Positions 37,352 through 47,752 of a DNA stretch of 63,595 nt are shown piece after piece. Both the position numbers and the translations under genes were made by a program. Numbering within the stretch: position 1 is the first letter of the stretch; each line of letters starts with the position of its first letter. The notes under the pieces are model-generated. The model saw only the letters and a program-made list of their open reading frames with translations. It ran no database searches and was not told the DNA's origin. This stretch comes from an uncultured Prevotellaceae bacterium (GTDB lineage Bacteria > Bacteroidota > Bacteroidia > Bacteroidales > Bacteroidaceae), in NCBI GenBank assembly GCA_902761605.1, contig CACWLC010000010.1, positions 1-63,595 on the forward strand, given 5' to 3'.

Positions 37352-38131
37352 ATGGGTAAAATAATTGCTTTAGCAAACCAAAAGGGCGGTGTCGGAAAGA
37401 CTACAACGACCATTAATCTCGCAGCTTCGTTGGCTACTCTCGAAAAGGCTGTCCTCGTGGTTGATGCCGATCCACAGGCTAACGCATCCAGTGGTCTGGG
37501 TGTCAACATACAGGAGGTGGACTGTTCACTTTACGAGTGCATCGTCAATAAGGCAGACATCCGTGACGCTATCTACACTACCGATATCGACGGACTTGAC
37601 ATCATCCCAAGTCACATTGACCTGGTAGGTGCCGAGATAGAGATGCTGAACATGAACAACAGGGAGAAGATTGTACGTGACATCCTTACTCCCGTAAGAA
37701 ACGAATACGACTATATCCTCATCGACTGCAGTCCGTCGCTCGGACTTATCACAGTGAACGCCCTTACAGCTGCTGATTCGGTGATCATACCCGTACAGTG
37801 CGAGTATTTCGCTCTCGAGGGAATCAGCAAGCTGCTGAACACAATACGTATCATCAAGCATAAGCTCAATCCTACACTTGAGATTGAGGGATTTCTACTT
37901 ACTATGTACGACAGCCGTCTACGTCTGGCTAACCAGATATACGATGAGGTGAAGCGCCACTTCCAGGAGTTGGTGTTCAAGACCGTCATCCAGCGTAATG
38001 TCAAACTGAGTGAGGCACCAAGTCACGGACTCCCAGCCATCCTCTATGATGCAGACTCTACGGGAAGTAAGAACCACCTGGCACTGGCCAAAGAGATTAT
38101 CAACAAGAATCAGAAAATCGCAAATCAGTAA
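37352..38131 (+). CDS. parA: Chromosome-partitioning ATPase ParA/Soj
   Basis: This deviant-Walker ATPase drives origin segregation with ParB. The 259 residues begin with [21 protein letters not shown] (signature Lys11, catalytic-loop Lys16), followed by [14 protein letters not shown] and the Walker B strand [18 protein letters not shown]. The short N-terminus is typical of chromosomal Soj and not plasmid ParA. parB starts 15 bases later. Confidence 0.95.
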   Translation: MGKIIALANQKGGVGKTTTTINLAASLATLEKAVLVVDADPQANASSGLGVNIQEVDCSLYECIVNKADIRDAIYTTDIDGLDIIPSHIDLVGAEIEMLNMNNREKIVRDILTPVRNEYDYILIDCSPSLGLITVNALTAADSVIIPVQCEYFALEGISKLLNTIRIIKHKLNPTLEIEGFLLTMYDSRLRLANQIYDEVKRHFQELVFKTVIQRNVKLSEAPSHGLPAILYDADSTGSKNHLALAKEIINKNQKIANQ

Positions 38132-38146
38132 ATCGCAAATAGGAAG

Positions 38147-39073
38147 ATGGCTGTACACAAGAAATACGACCGTAATGTGCTGGGCAGAGGCCTGGACAAT
38201 ATCGGTACAGGGAAGGGCAAAGGACTCGATGCACTGATTGATACCGGTGACATACAGACGGAGGGAAGCTCTAATCTTAATGAGATTCCCATCAACTTGA
38301 TAGAACCAAATCCAAACCAACCGCGTCGCGAGTTTGACGAGGAGGCGATGAATGAACTGGCAACGAGTATACGTGAAGTTGGTCTCATCACACCTATCAC
38401 ACTTCGTCAGATGCCTGACGGCAGATATCAGATAATCGCCGGAGAACGCCGTTGGAGAGCATCACAAATAGCAGGTCTGACAGCGCTACCAGCATATATC
38501 CGTACCGTCGATGACGAGAACGTCATGGAGATGGCCCTTGTGGAGAACATCCAGCGTGAGGACCTGAACGCAATAGAGATAGCACTGGCATACCAGCATA
38601 TGGCCGACACCCTGGGAATGACCCAGGAGAGGATTGCAGAACGTGTGGGTAAGAGTCGTACCGCGATCACCAACTACATGCGTCTGCTGAAACTCCCGGC
38701 ACAAATACAGATGGCACTGAAGAATCACGAGGTGGACATGGGACATGCGCGTGCACTGCTTTCACTCGACAGTCCTTCGGCACAGATAAAACTCTTCAAG
38801 GAGGTTCAGAAGAACGACTATTCTGTACGTAAGGTTGAGGAGTTGGTACAGCTGCTTAAGAGCGGCAACGACTTACAGAACATCAAAAAACCTTCTGAAG
38901 CGAAGGCACTCCTGCCAAGGGAGTATGTACTCCTACGCGACAGGCTGTCACTGTTGTTTAAAACAAAGGTACAGATGACTTGTTCACCGAAGGGCAAGGG
39001 AAAGATAAGCATCCCATTTAACAATGAGGAAGAGTTAGAACAGATTATGAAAGCTATCGATGGTATTAAATAA
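38147..39073 (+). CDS. parB: Chromosome-partitioning CTPase ParB
   Basis: ParB binds parS sites near the origin and spreads as a CTP-dependent clamp. The 308 residues begin with a ParA-stimulating basic stretch (VLGRGLD). The N-terminal CTP-binding motifs are EPNPNQPRREFD, LITPITLRQ and GERRWRAS, followed by the NIQREDLNAIE loop. The helix-turn-helix is MTQERIAERVGKSRTAITNYMRLLKLP, and a C-terminal dimer region ends the protein. Its last codons overlap the next gene by 14 bases. Confidence 0.95.
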   Translation: MAVHKKYDRNVLGRGLDNIGTGKGKGLDALIDTGDIQTEGSSNLNEIPINLIEPNPNQPRREFDEEAMNELATSIREVGLITPITLRQMPDGRYQIIAGERRWRASQIAGLTALPAYIRTVDDENVMEMALVENIQREDLNAIEIALAYQHMADTLGMTQERIAERVGKSRTAITNYMRLLKLPAQIQMALKNHEVDMGHARALLSLDSPSAQIKLFKEVQKNDYSVRKVEELVQLLKSGNDLQNIKKPSEAKALLPREYVLLRDRLSLLFKTKVQMTCSPKGKGKISIPFNNEEELEQIMKAIDGIK

Positions 39074-39761
39074 TAAACGACTGACAACAATTCTCCTGAT
39101 GCTTATGATATGCACAGGAATGCTATCTGCACAGAATGAACTGCAGGCAGACAGCATACCTTCTGACAGTGTCTTCGCAGACAGCATCGGCAAGGAGATT
39201 TCAGTTCTCATCGACACAACAAAACAGATAAAAGCCGACATAAAGCCAAAGACTTGGATACCAGATCCTAAGAGAGCCCTGTGGCTGGCACTCGTTATAC
39301 CGGGTGGAGGACAGATATACAACCGTAAATACTGGAAACTACCTATCGTTTACGGAGGATTCCTAGGATGTCTGTATGCCATGAACTGGAACAACACCCA
39401 GTACAAGGACTATTCTCAGGCATATCTCGACATTACAGACGACGATCCCCGTACAGACAGTTATAACAAGTTCCTACATCTTGGCACACAGATAACGACA
39501 GCAAGCGACATGAAACGGTATACGGAAATCTTCAAGAACAGAAAAGACAAGTACCGCCGATGGCGTGACCTTAGCTTCTTCGTTCTCCTTGGCGTCTACG
39601 CACTGTCGGTGATTGACGCTTATGTCGATGCAGAACTCTCGGTGTTTGACATATCTACCGATTTGAGCCTTAAGGTAGAGCCCACGATCATCAACAACCA
39701 CACATCGAGAAACCCCTTCGACTCCTCATCAGTAGGACTGCAATGCAGTCTGAACTTCTAA
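39060..39761 (+). CDS. DUF5683 membrane protein
   Basis: This 233-residue protein has an N-terminal signal (LTTILLMLMICTGMLSAQ) and then a DUF5683 core with hydrophobic stretches (ALWLALVIPGGGQIYNRKYWKLPIVYGGFLG reads as membrane-associated; DLSFFVLLGVYALSVIDAYVDA is a further helix). It overlaps parB by 14 bases and is followed by the lytic transglycosylase. The position between parB and mltD is conserved in Bacteroidales, but the function is unknown. Confidence 0.75.
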   Translation: MVLNNKRLTTILLMLMICTGMLSAQNELQADSIPSDSVFADSIGKEISVLIDTTKQIKADIKPKTWIPDPKRALWLALVIPGGGQIYNRKYWKLPIVYGGFLGCLYAMNWNNTQYKDYSQAYLDITDDDPRTDSYNKFLHLGTQITTASDMKRYTEIFKNRKDKYRRWRDLSFFVLLGVYALSVIDAYVDAELSVFDISTDLSLKVEPTIINNHTSRNPFDSSSVGLQCSLNF

Positions 39762-39770
39762 GAAGTTGAC

Positions 39771-41276
39771 ATGCATAGTTTAACAGCAAATATGAGTAAA
39801 ATGACAAATATAAAAAGAAAGAGTTTCGGGAACATGAGCCTGTGGATGAAGGTATTCTCTATACTTTTCATTTTCCAGTTCACGCTCATCAATCCCATCA
39901 AGGCACAGGTAGTATTAGAGACTGACAGTATCAAATCGGACTATTACGACATTGAAGAAGAGGAAGAAGATGAAGAGGGTGATGACGTAAAGATACCCCT
40001 CGGAGAAGACGAACTGGCAGTGAAGGACAAGGAGGGAAACGAAGAACTCATCGAGTTTCCTGAGGCGATGACATACGACCTGGACAGTCTGCTGAACCTG
40101 TATATGTCAAAGACATATCTCAGCGGGATCAATGACTGTAATATGAAGGATGAGAATCCCGTATTTACCAAGGAAGAGTACATCGAACGTCTTAGCCGTA
40201 TTCCTTCAGTGATGGAGATGGCATATAACGATGTGGTACAAAAGTTCATCGACCGTTATAGCGGACGTCTGCGCTATTCAGTAAGTTACATGCTGGGAGC
40301 AGCCAACTTCTACATGCCTATCTTCGAAGAGGCGCTCGAGGCTTATAAACTGCCTATTGAACTGAAATACCTGCCAATCATCGAGTCAGCACTCAACCCC
40401 AAGGCTGTATCGAGAGTGGGAGCTACTGGTCTGTGGCAGTTTATGATAGGTACCGGAAAGCAGTATGGGCTTGAGGTGAACTCACTCGTTGACGAGCGCC
40501 GTGACCCGGTGAAGTCATCTTACGCTGCAGCAAGATACCTGAAGGCGTTATATAAGGTATTCGGCGACTGGAACCTCGTTATCGCAGCATATAACTGCGG
40601 TCCGGAGAATATCAACAAGGCCATCCGTCGTGCCCGTGCAGCAAAGGGAATCAATAAGGACGATGCTATCACTGCAGCAGACAAGGACTACTGGCATATA
40701 TACCCATATCTCCCTGCGGAAACAAGAGGATATGTACCGGCATTCATCGCTGCAAGCTATATCATGACATACTACTGTGAGCATAATATCTGTCCGATGA
40801 CAACTCGTCTGCCTGCACAGACAGATACGGTAGTAGTAAACAAGAACGTACACATCGAACAGATAGCAGCAGTGCTGGATCTCGATGCGGATATGATACG
40901 TTCACTGAACCCCGAGTTTCGTCGCGATGTCATCCCAGGACTGACAAAGCCTTATGCCATCCGCCTGCCTTTGGCTGAGACAGGACGATTTATCGACAAT
41001 CAGGACTCTATCTTCGCATACCGTGCTGATGAGCTCCTGACAAAACGACTGGAGGTGACAATCAATGATGACGTGCCCACATTCCGTTCAAAGAGGAGTT
41101 CGAGACTTAGCCGTCGCAATGCACGTTACTCACGTAACCGCTGGGTTGCAAAGAGAGGACGCTCATCTGCCCGAAAGGGACGTGCAGCCTCAGCGAAACG
41201 CGGAAAGGCAACAGCTAAGAAGAAGAGTAGTTCACGCCGTAAGAGCAGTTCAAAGAGATCACGTAGAAGGAGATAA
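39771..41276 (+). CDS. mltD: MltD-like lytic transglycosylase with basic C-terminal tail
   Basis: This murein-cleaving enzyme has 501 residues from the first ATG; starts at 39792, 39801 or 39846 are alternatives because the signal peptide core is VFSILFIFQFTLINPIKA. An acidic segment follows (EEEEEDEEGDDV). The SLT goose-lysozyme domain spans about 170-320, with catalytic Glu205 in LPIIESALNPKAVS, then GATGLWQFM and AAYNCGPENINKA. A degenerate LysM-like region (VNKNVHIEQIAAVLDLD) follows. The last 65 residues are a Lys/Arg/Ser tail with repeated KRGRSSARKG and KSSSRRK blocks. Confidence 0.88.
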   Translation: MHSLTANMSKMTNIKRKSFGNMSLWMKVFSILFIFQFTLINPIKAQVVLETDSIKSDYYDIEEEEEDEEGDDVKIPLGEDELAVKDKEGNEELIEFPEAMTYDLDSLLNLYMSKTYLSGINDCNMKDENPVFTKEEYIERLSRIPSVMEMAYNDVVQKFIDRYSGRLRYSVSYMLGAANFYMPIFEEALEAYKLPIELKYLPIIESALNPKAVSRVGATGLWQFMIGTGKQYGLEVNSLVDERRDPVKSSYAAARYLKALYKVFGDWNLVIAAYNCGPENINKAIRRARAAKGINKDDAITAADKDYWHIYPYLPAETRGYVPAFIAASYIMTYYCEHNICPMTTRLPAQTDTVVVNKNVHIEQIAAVLDLDADMIRSLNPEFRRDVIPGLTKPYAIRLPLAETGRFIDNQDSIFAYRADELLTKRLEVTINDDVPTFRSKRSSRLSRRNARYSRNRWVAKRGRSSARKGRAASAKRGKATAKKKSSSRRKSSSKRSRRRR

Positions 41277-41281
41277 GAGTT

Positions 41282-43549
41282 ATGGATGAAGAGCAGATCA
41301 GACAGGAAGCCGCTGATGAGAAACTGATAAACGAGGCGTTTCAGACACTGTTAGACAGTTACCTGGCATCACGCCACCGTAAGAAGGTTGACCTCATAAC
41401 CAAGGCATTCAATTTCGCACGTCAGGCACATAAAGGGGTAAGGCGTCTCTCCGGGGAGCCGTATATCATGCACCCGATAGCTGTGGCTCAGATAGCCTGT
41501 CAGGAGGTGGGACTGGGATCAACAAGTATCTGCTCTGCCCTACTCCACGATGTGGTGGAGGACACAGACTATACCGTAGAGGATATAGAGAACCTCTTCG
41601 GTTCGAAGATCGCACAGATCGTCGACGGACTGACGAAGATCAGTGGCGGTATCTTCGGAGAACAGGCCTCTGCACAAGCAGAGAACTTCAAGAAGCTCCT
41701 GCTTACGATGAGCGATGATATCCGAGTGATTCTTATCAAGATCTGTGACCGTCTGCACAACATGCGAACACTGGAGTCGCAGCCTGCCAACAAACAGTAT
41801 AAGATTGCTGGTGAGACACTGTATATCTACGCCCCACTGGCCAACCGTCTGGGACTATATAAGGTGAAGTCGGAACTGGAGAATCTCAGTTTCCGCTTTG
41901 AACACCCTGATGAGTATGCATCTATCGACAAGAAACTGCAGAAGACACAGCAACAGCGTGAAATGCTCTTTGAACAGTTCAAGGCTCCTATCAAGGAAGC
42001 ACTCGACAAGATGGGCATCAACTACGAGATAAAGCAGAGGGTAAAGACTCCATACTCTATCTGGAACAAGATGCAGAATAAACACGTATCTTTTGAGGAG
42101 ATATACGACATCCTCGCAGTACGTATCATATTCACACCTAAATCGAGAGAGGAGGAGGTGAATGAATGCTTCAACATCTATGTGGCTATTTCGAAGATTT
42201 ACAAGTCACACCCGGACCGTCTGCGTGACTGGCTGTCGCATCCGAAGGCCAACGGATATCAGGCACTGCATGTGACACTGATGTCGAAGACTGGCCAATG
42301 GATAGAAGTACAGATACGCTCAGACCGTATGGACGAGGTGGCAGAACAAGGATTCGCAGCACACTGGAAATATAAGGATGGTCTGGAGGATGAGGAATAT
42401 ACTGAGGATGAAGCGGAACTCAACGACTGGCTTCGTACCATTAAGGAGATCCTTGATGACCCGCAGCCTGACGCTATGGACTTCCTCGACACTATCAAAC
42501 TGAACCTCTTTGCAAGTGAGATATTTGTCTTCACACCTAAGGGAGAGATAAAGACGATGCCAGCGGGTTGTACGGCTCTCGACTTCGCTTTCTCAATACA
42601 TACCTTCCTCGGAAGTCATTGTATCGGAGCAAAGGTAAACCATAAGCTGGTGCCTATCAGCCATCGTCTGCAGAGCGGAGACCAGGTGGAGATACTGACC
42701 TCAAAGGCACAACACGTCAATCCTTCATGGATAAACTTCGTGTCTACAGCGAAGGCAAAGGCAAAGATACAGGCTATCCTGCGACGTGACAACAGAGAGG
42801 TACAGAAGATTGGAGAGGATATACTGCAGGAGTTCCTCCAGAAAAACAACTTCGAGATGACACCGGCAATAGCAGACCAGCTGGCAGAGTTCCACGACAT
42901 AAAGAAACGTAATGACTTCTTCGTAGCACTGGGAGAGAAGACCGTACTGCTGGGGGAGAAGGACATCGATGAACTGAATGGTAAGAACAAGAAAGAGGAG
43001 AGCGACTCCGGATGGCGTAAGTTCGTGCCGTTCGTAGGCAAAAAGAAGAAAGAAGACGTACCTCAACAGGATCTCTTCATCGTTCCGGAGAAGTTCAACA
43101 AGAAGAAACCTGTATACATCTCTGAGGAGAACATTAATACGTATAAGTTCCCGGGCTGTTGTCATCCTATTCCAGGTGATGACGCTCTCGGGTATATTAA
43201 TAACAAGAATCAGATAGAGATTCACAAACGCACATGTCCTGTTGCAGCCAAACTGAAGACAAGTTATGGTAACCGCATAGTAGATATCAAATGGGACATG
43301 CACAAGAAACTCTATTTCGATGCCACGATACGTATAGGAGGTATAGACCGTATGGGCATGCTCAACGAGATTACTCAGGTTATCTCCTCACAGATGAATG
43401 TTAACATCCATAAGCTGACGATAACCACTGAGGAAGGCATCTTTGACGGTAGTATCGAATTGAGGGTACATGACCGAGAGAATGTACAGGCTATCATTAA
43501 CAACCTCAAGAAGATCCCTGATTTGAAGGAGATATCACAGATTATGTAG
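41282..43549 (+). CDS. rel: Bifunctional (p)ppGpp synthetase/hydrolase (Rel/SpoT)
   Basis: This enzyme makes and degrades the stringent-response alarmone. The 755 residues contain the HD hydrolase with ALLHDVVEDTDYT (His89-Asp90, Glu93-Asp94), so hydrolysis is probably active. The synthetase domain has RVKTPYSIWNKM, HPKANGYQALHVT and WIEVQIRSDRMDEVAEQGFAAHW. TGS (about 400-460), a helical/zinc-finger region (CCHPIPGDDALGYI, TCPVAAKL) and the C-terminal ACT domain complete the long-Rel layout. It follows mltD by 5 bases. Confidence 0.95.
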   Translation: MDEEQIRQEAADEKLINEAFQTLLDSYLASRHRKKVDLITKAFNFARQAHKGVRRLSGEPYIMHPIAVAQIACQEVGLGSTSICSALLHDVVEDTDYTVEDIENLFGSKIAQIVDGLTKISGGIFGEQASAQAENFKKLLLTMSDDIRVILIKICDRLHNMRTLESQPANKQYKIAGETLYIYAPLANRLGLYKVKSELENLSFRFEHPDEYASIDKKLQKTQQQREMLFEQFKAPIKEALDKMGINYEIKQRVKTPYSIWNKMQNKHVSFEEIYDILAVRIIFTPKSREEEVNECFNIYVAISKIYKSHPDRLRDWLSHPKANGYQALHVTLMSKTGQWIEVQIRSDRMDEVAEQGFAAHWKYKDGLEDEEYTEDEAELNDWLRTIKEILDDPQPDAMDFLDTIKLNLFASEIFVFTPKGEIKTMPAGCTALDFAFSIHTFLGSHCIGAKVNHKLVPISHRLQSGDQVEILTSKAQHVNPSWINFVSTAKAKAKIQAILRRDNREVQKIGEDILQEFLQKNNFEMTPAIADQLAEFHDIKKRNDFFVALGEKTVLLGEKDIDELNGKNKKEESDSGWRKFVPFVGKKKKEDVPQQDLFIVPEKFNKKKPVYISEENINTYKFPGCCHPIPGDDALGYINNKNQIEIHKRTCPVAAKLKTSYGNRIVDIKWDMHKKLYFDATIRIGGIDRMGMLNEITQVISSQMNVNIHKLTITTEEGIFDGSIELRVHDRENVQAIINNLKKIPDLKEISQIM

Positions 43550-43601
43550 ATGATAATGGATAAATAATAAACGTAAATGGAAATAATTAAAGAATAATAA
43601 T

Positions 43602-44618
43602 ATGGACAAATTACTGAAAACAAGAATCTTACTGCGGATAAGTTTATCATTTATCATTTTTCATTTATCATTTATACCTCTCTCTGCTGCATCGAAGTAC
43701 GACAATCCCGACACTATCATCGTGGCTCGCGACGGCACAGGAGAGTTCCGAACCGTAGATGAGGCTATCGAGGTATGCCGAGCCTTTATGGATTATCATA
43801 AGGTCATATATATAAAGAAAGGTACGTATAAGGAGAAACTTATCATACCATCATGGCTGCAGAACATCGAACTCTGCGGAGAGGATATGAAAGAGACCAT
43901 CATCACCTATGATGATCATGCAAATATAAAGATAACATTAGGTACAGCTGAGCCTCGCACTCAGGCCATGGGCACCTTCCGTACTTATACACTTAAGATT
44001 GAGGGTAATGATATCACTATCAAAAACCTCACCTTGGAGAACAATTCTGCACGACTCGGACAAGCTGTGGCATTACATACTGAGGGGGATCGAATAAAAA
44101 TAATCAACTGTCGCTTGATTGGTCATCAGGATACCGTTTACACAGGTGTTGCCAACACTCATATATTCTTTAAAGGTTGTTATATCTGTGGAACTACGGA
44201 TTTCATCTTCGGACCGTCGATAGCATGGTTTGAGGACTGTACCATAGAGAGCCTAGTAAACAGCTATGTCACTGCCGCCTCAACACCGAAAGACCAGGAA
44301 TACGGATATGTGTTCAACAACTGCCGTCTTATCGCTAAGGAGGGGGTGGATAAGGTATTCCTCGGACGTCCTTGGCGGGATTATGGCTATACTCTCTTCA
44401 TGAACTGCGAACTTGGAGGACATATCCGTACTGAGGGATGGCATAACTGGGAGAAGAAACGTGAGGAGACAGCACGCTACCTCGAGTATAACAACCGTGG
44501 AGCCGGTGCTGACACGAAAGGAAGAGTAACCTGGAGCCGACAGCTGACAAAAAAAGAGGCCCAGAAGATTACTCCCTGGACCGTATTAGGTGAAGATTTT
44601 TACAATCACTGCAAATAG
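43602..44618 (+). CDS. Pectinesterase
   Basis: This exported CE8 enzyme removes methyl esters from homogalacturonan. The 338 residues carry a signal peptide and the full active site: GHQDTVYTG (Asp177), GTTDFIFG (Asp200) and FLGRPWRDYG (Arg256). The right-handed beta-helix pattern is evident. The hydrophobic core of the signal peptide (residues 14-26) is encoded by a period-7 DNA array (43643-43677). It is not accompanied by other pectin genes; it lies between rel and the alaS unit. Its end overlaps the convergent merR end by 13 bases. Confidence 0.93.
   Translation: MDKLLKTRILLRISLSFIIFHLSFIPLSAASKYDNPDTIIVARDGTGEFRTVDEAIEVCRAFMDYHKVIYIKKGTYKEKLIIPSWLQNIELCGEDMKETIITYDDHANIKITLGTAEPRTQAMGTFRTYTLKIEGNDITIKNLTLENNSARLGQAVALHTEGDRIKIINCRLIGHQDTVYTGVANTHIFFKGCYICGTTDFIFGPSIAWFEDCTIESLVNSYVTAASTPKDQEYGYVFNNCRLIAKEGVDKVFLGRPWRDYGYTLFMNCELGGHIRTEGWHNWEKKREETARYLEYNNRGAGADTKGRVTWSRQLTKKEAQKITPWTVLGEDFYNHCK
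43643..43677. repeat. 7-nt array encoding a signal-peptide core
   Basis: TTTATCA, TTTATCA, TTTTTCA, TTTATCA, TTTATAC in strict 7-nt phase. The same word forms the non-coding array at 6773-6800. A diffuse reverse-complement-like stretch (GATAATGGATAAATAATAA type) lies upstream at about 43550-43575. Confidence 0.85.
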
Positions 44619-44956
44619 TCAAGTTGTTTCTTTAGTGCCTGAAGCTCAGAGCGTATGCCCATGAGCTTGTCAAGCACTTCTACTTTCTTGTCCGTACCCT
44701 TTGGGTTATGGGCAAGAATTTTCTTTGCAGAAGAAATCTTAAAGCCGCGAACCTTGACAAGATTGTGAATAATACGCACAGTCTCAATATCCTTATCAGC
44801 ATACTGACGGATCTTTGAGTTACCAAGGGTACGGGGCTTCAGATGAGGAAACTCCGTCTCCCAATAGCGGAGAGTACTCTCGCTGACATCAAACATCTTT
44901 GCGACTTCGCCGATGTTGTGATAAACTTTAAGGTTCTTGTCAAGATTAAGTGCCAT
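44606..44956 (-). CDS. MerR-family transcriptional regulator
   Basis: This 116-residue protein has an N-terminal MerR winged helix (YHNIGEVAKMFDVSESTLRYWE) and a C-terminal coiled coil (VEVLDKLMGIRSELQALKKQLDYLQ) for dimerisation. No effector domain or metal-binding cysteines are present, so it is not a metal sensor of the classic type. It begins 3 bases after alaS and is co-transcribed with it. Confidence 0.88.
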   Translation of the reverse strand: MALNLDKNLKVYHNIGEVAKMFDVSESTLRYWETEFPHLKPRTLGNSKIRQYADKDIETVRIIHNLVKVRGFKISSAKKILAHNPKGTDKKVEVLDKLMGIRSELQALKKQLDYLQ

Positions 44957-44959
44957 AAT

Positions 44960-47620
44960 TTATAAATTTGCTAATTCTACAACTTTGTCTATTGCTGCAG
45001 AGAGACCGTCTGGGTTCTTACCTCCCGCACTTGCGAAATGGGGCTGGCCGCCACCACCGCCCTGCATAAGCTTAGCTGCCTCGCGAACGAGCTGGCCTGC
45101 ATTCAGACCATAGCCTTTTACCATATCATCGCTGAGCATGACATTGAGCATTGGTTTATCGTTGAAGACAGTACCTACTACACATACAAGATTCTCAGGA
45201 CAAAGCTCACGAACCTTGAACACGAGGTCTTTGGCTGCATCAGGTGACATAGGGGCCTGAGCTGTTACCACCTTTACTCCATTAATGATACGAGCCTTCT
45301 CAACTAGATCCTTTGACATCGAAACAACACGGGCTGCCTGGAAACCCTCTATCTCCTTCTTCATAGTGTCGTGCTCCTCGATATATTTCAAGATTGTTGC
45401 CTGAAGGTCCTTGGCATTATTGAAGAAGCCCTTTACTGCCTTAAGGACATCCTCGGTCATATAAAGCAACTCCTCACACTCCTTGCCTGTCTTTGCCTCG
45501 ATACGACGGATACCGGCAGCTACACTGCTCTCAGATACAATCTTAAAGAATCCAATCTTACCTGTGGCCTTGGCGTGGATACCACCACAGAACTCACATG
45601 AAGGACCGAAACGTACAACACGTACCTTATCACCATACTTCTCTCCAAAGAGGGCAATGGCACCGAGTTTCTTTGCTTCCTCAAATGGCACGTCACGATG
45701 TTCATCCAACTGGATATCCTGACGAATCATATCATTAACCATGCGCTCTACCTCACGAATCTCCTCGTCAGTAACTTTCTGGAAGTGAGAAAAATCGAAA
45801 CGGAGGGTATCGGGGGATACGAATGAACCCTTCTGTTCTACATGGTCTCCGAGAACCTGTTTAAGTGCGTAGTCGAGCAGATGGGTAGCAGTATGATTGG
45901 CAGCAGAGGCATCACGCTTGTCGGTATCTACACATGCCATAAACGGTGCTGTAGGATCCTTAGGAAGTTGTTTTACGATGTGTACTGTCTGGTTATTCTC
46001 ACGCTTAGAGTCAATGATATCGATGGTCTCTGCCTCATTGCATATAACACCCTGATCACCTACCTGTCCTCCCATCTCTCCATAGAATGGGGTATAGTCG
46101 AACACGAGCTCATAGAACTCGTTCTTTTTCTGTGTCACCTTACGGTAACGCAGGATATGACACTCATATTCAGTATAGTCATAACCCACGAACTGCTGTT
46201 CTCCCTGTGCAAGCTCCGTCCAGTCTGAGTTCTCTACGGCAGCTGCGTTACGGGCACGATCTTTCTGTTTCTGCATCTCAACATTAAACTGCTCCTCATC
46301 AACAGTAAAACCATTCTCACGGCAGATAAGTTCTGTAAGGTCGAGAGGGAATCCATAGGTATCGAATAGGCGGAAAGCCTGAACACCATCGAGAACAGTT
46401 TTGTTTTCTGCCTTCAGCTTATCCATAGCATCGTTAAGCATTCCGATACCCTTGTCGAGGGTACGGAGGAATGAATCTTCCTCTTCCTTAATAACCTTGG
46501 TGATAAGCTGCTGCTGAGCCTTCAACTCAGGGAAGGCATCACCCATCTCTGCAACGAGTGTTGGTACAAGCTTATGCAGGAACCCGTCCTTCTGTCCGAG
46601 GAAAGTATATGCATAGCGTACTGCACGACGGAGGATACGACGGATAACATATCCTGCCTTGGCATTTGACGGCAGCTGACCATCAGCAATAGAGAACGAT
46701 ACGGCTCTCAGATGGTCTGCACATACACGCATGGCGATGTTGATATCATCCTGCTCCTTTGTAATAGGAGCTTTTTCCTCTTCCTCGAAAGTGATATACT
46801 TCAAACCGGTAATAGCCTCCTCTGCCATGATGATTGGCTGGAAGATATCGGTGTCGTAGTTTGAATGCTTACCCTGCAACATACGGACCAGACGCTCGAA
46901 GCCCATACCGGTATCGATAACGTTCATTCCAAGTTTCTCAAGAGAACCATCGGCCTTACGATTAAACTGCATAAAAACAAGGTTCCAGATCTCAATAACC
47001 TGAGGGTCATCCTGGTTTACAAGCTCACGACCACTCTTACCAGATGCCTTTCTCTGCTCAGGTGTACGAGAGTCAACGTGAATCTCAGAACAAGGACCAC
47101 AAGGACCGGTATCACCCATCTCCCAGAAGTTATCATGCTTGTTACCATTGATGATATGATCCTCGGGAACATGCTTTGACCAGTACTTCGCTGCCTCATC
47201 ATCACGAGGGATGTTTTCCTCAGGTGAGCCCTCAAACACTGTAACATACAGATTCTCTGGATCGAGCTTAAGCACGTCAACGAGGTACTCCCAAGCCATG
47301 TCAATGGCACCTTCCTTGAAGTAATCGCCAAAGCTCCAGTTGCCGAGCATCTCGAACATAGTATGGTGATATGTGTCATGACCCACTTCCTCAAGGTCAT
47401 TGTGCTTACCGCTAACGCGAAGACACTTCTGGGTGTCCGCGCGGCGACGTGGCTCGGGCTCACGGGTACCGAGGATTATATCTTTCCACTGGTTCATACC
47501 AGCGTTGGTGAACATCAGCGTAGGGTCATCCTTGATAACCATAGGGGCTGACGGAACTATTGCATGTTGTTTTGACTCAAAAAACTTCTTAAACGAGTCA
47601 CGAATCTCATTAGCTGTCAT
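44960..47620 (-). CDS. alaS: Alanyl-tRNA synthetase
   Basis: This class II synthetase charges tRNA-Ala and edits mischarged products. From the ATG at 47620 it has 886 residues; the frame opens 18 codons earlier but crosses the -7 promoter element (47644-47651). The N-terminal catalytic domain begins with [19 protein letters not shown] and has [13 protein letters not shown]. The editing domain carries HTATHLL and the zinc-ligand segment [13 protein letters not shown]. The C-Ala domain has the glycine-rich [14 protein letters not shown]. It is divergent from parC and followed by merR. Confidence 0.96.
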   Translation of the reverse strand: MTANEIRDSFKKFFESKQHAIVPSAPMVIKDDPTLMFTNAGMNQWKDIILGTREPEPRRRADTQKCLRVSGKHNDLEEVGHDTYHHTMFEMLGNWSFGDYFKEGAIDMAWEYLVDVLKLDPENLYVTVFEGSPEENIPRDDEAAKYWSKHVPEDHIINGNKHDNFWEMGDTGPCGPCSEIHVDSRTPEQRKASGKSGRELVNQDDPQVIEIWNLVFMQFNRKADGSLEKLGMNVIDTGMGFERLVRMLQGKHSNYDTDIFQPIIMAEEAITGLKYITFEEEEKAPITKEQDDINIAMRVCADHLRAVSFSIADGQLPSNAKAGYVIRRILRRAVRYAYTFLGQKDGFLHKLVPTLVAEMGDAFPELKAQQQLITKVIKEEEDSFLRTLDKGIGMLNDAMDKLKAENKTVLDGVQAFRLFDTYGFPLDLTELICRENGFTVDEEQFNVEMQKQKDRARNAAAVENSDWTELAQGEQQFVGYDYTEYECHILRYRKVTQKKNEFYELVFDYTPFYGEMGGQVGDQGVICNEAETIDIIDSKRENNQTVHIVKQLPKDPTAPFMACVDTDKRDASAANHTATHLLDYALKQVLGDHVEQKGSFVSPDTLRFDFSHFQKVTDEEIREVERMVNDMIRQDIQLDEHRDVPFEEAKKLGAIALFGEKYGDKVRVVRFGPSCEFCGGIHAKATGKIGFFKIVSESSVAAGIRRIEAKTGKECEELLYMTEDVLKAVKGFFNNAKDLQATILKYIEEHDTMKKEIEGFQAARVVSMSKDLVEKARIINGVKVVTAQAPMSPDAAKDLVFKVRELCPENLVCVVGTVFNDKPMLNVMLSDDMVKGYGLNAGQLVREAAKLMQGGGGGQPHFASAGGKNPDGLSAAIDKVVELANL

Positions 47621-47643
47621 ATTCTTATTGTTTAAAAGCGATG

Positions 47644-47723
47644 CAAAGGTACATATATTTTTCGATATAACCATAGGTTATACTCATTTTTTTTGGTCGT
47701 GTCGATTTTTTTCCGTACCTTTG
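47644..47723. promoter_or_regulatory. Divergent alaS / parC promoter region
   Basis: alaS: TACCTTTG on the minus strand at 47644-47651. parC: TACCTTTG at 47716-47723 with TTTG at 47692-47695, 20 nt apart. Both leaders are about 25-30 nt. Confidence 0.7.
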
Positions 47724-47752
47724 CATGCAGAATTTCTAAAGACCCATCGATA

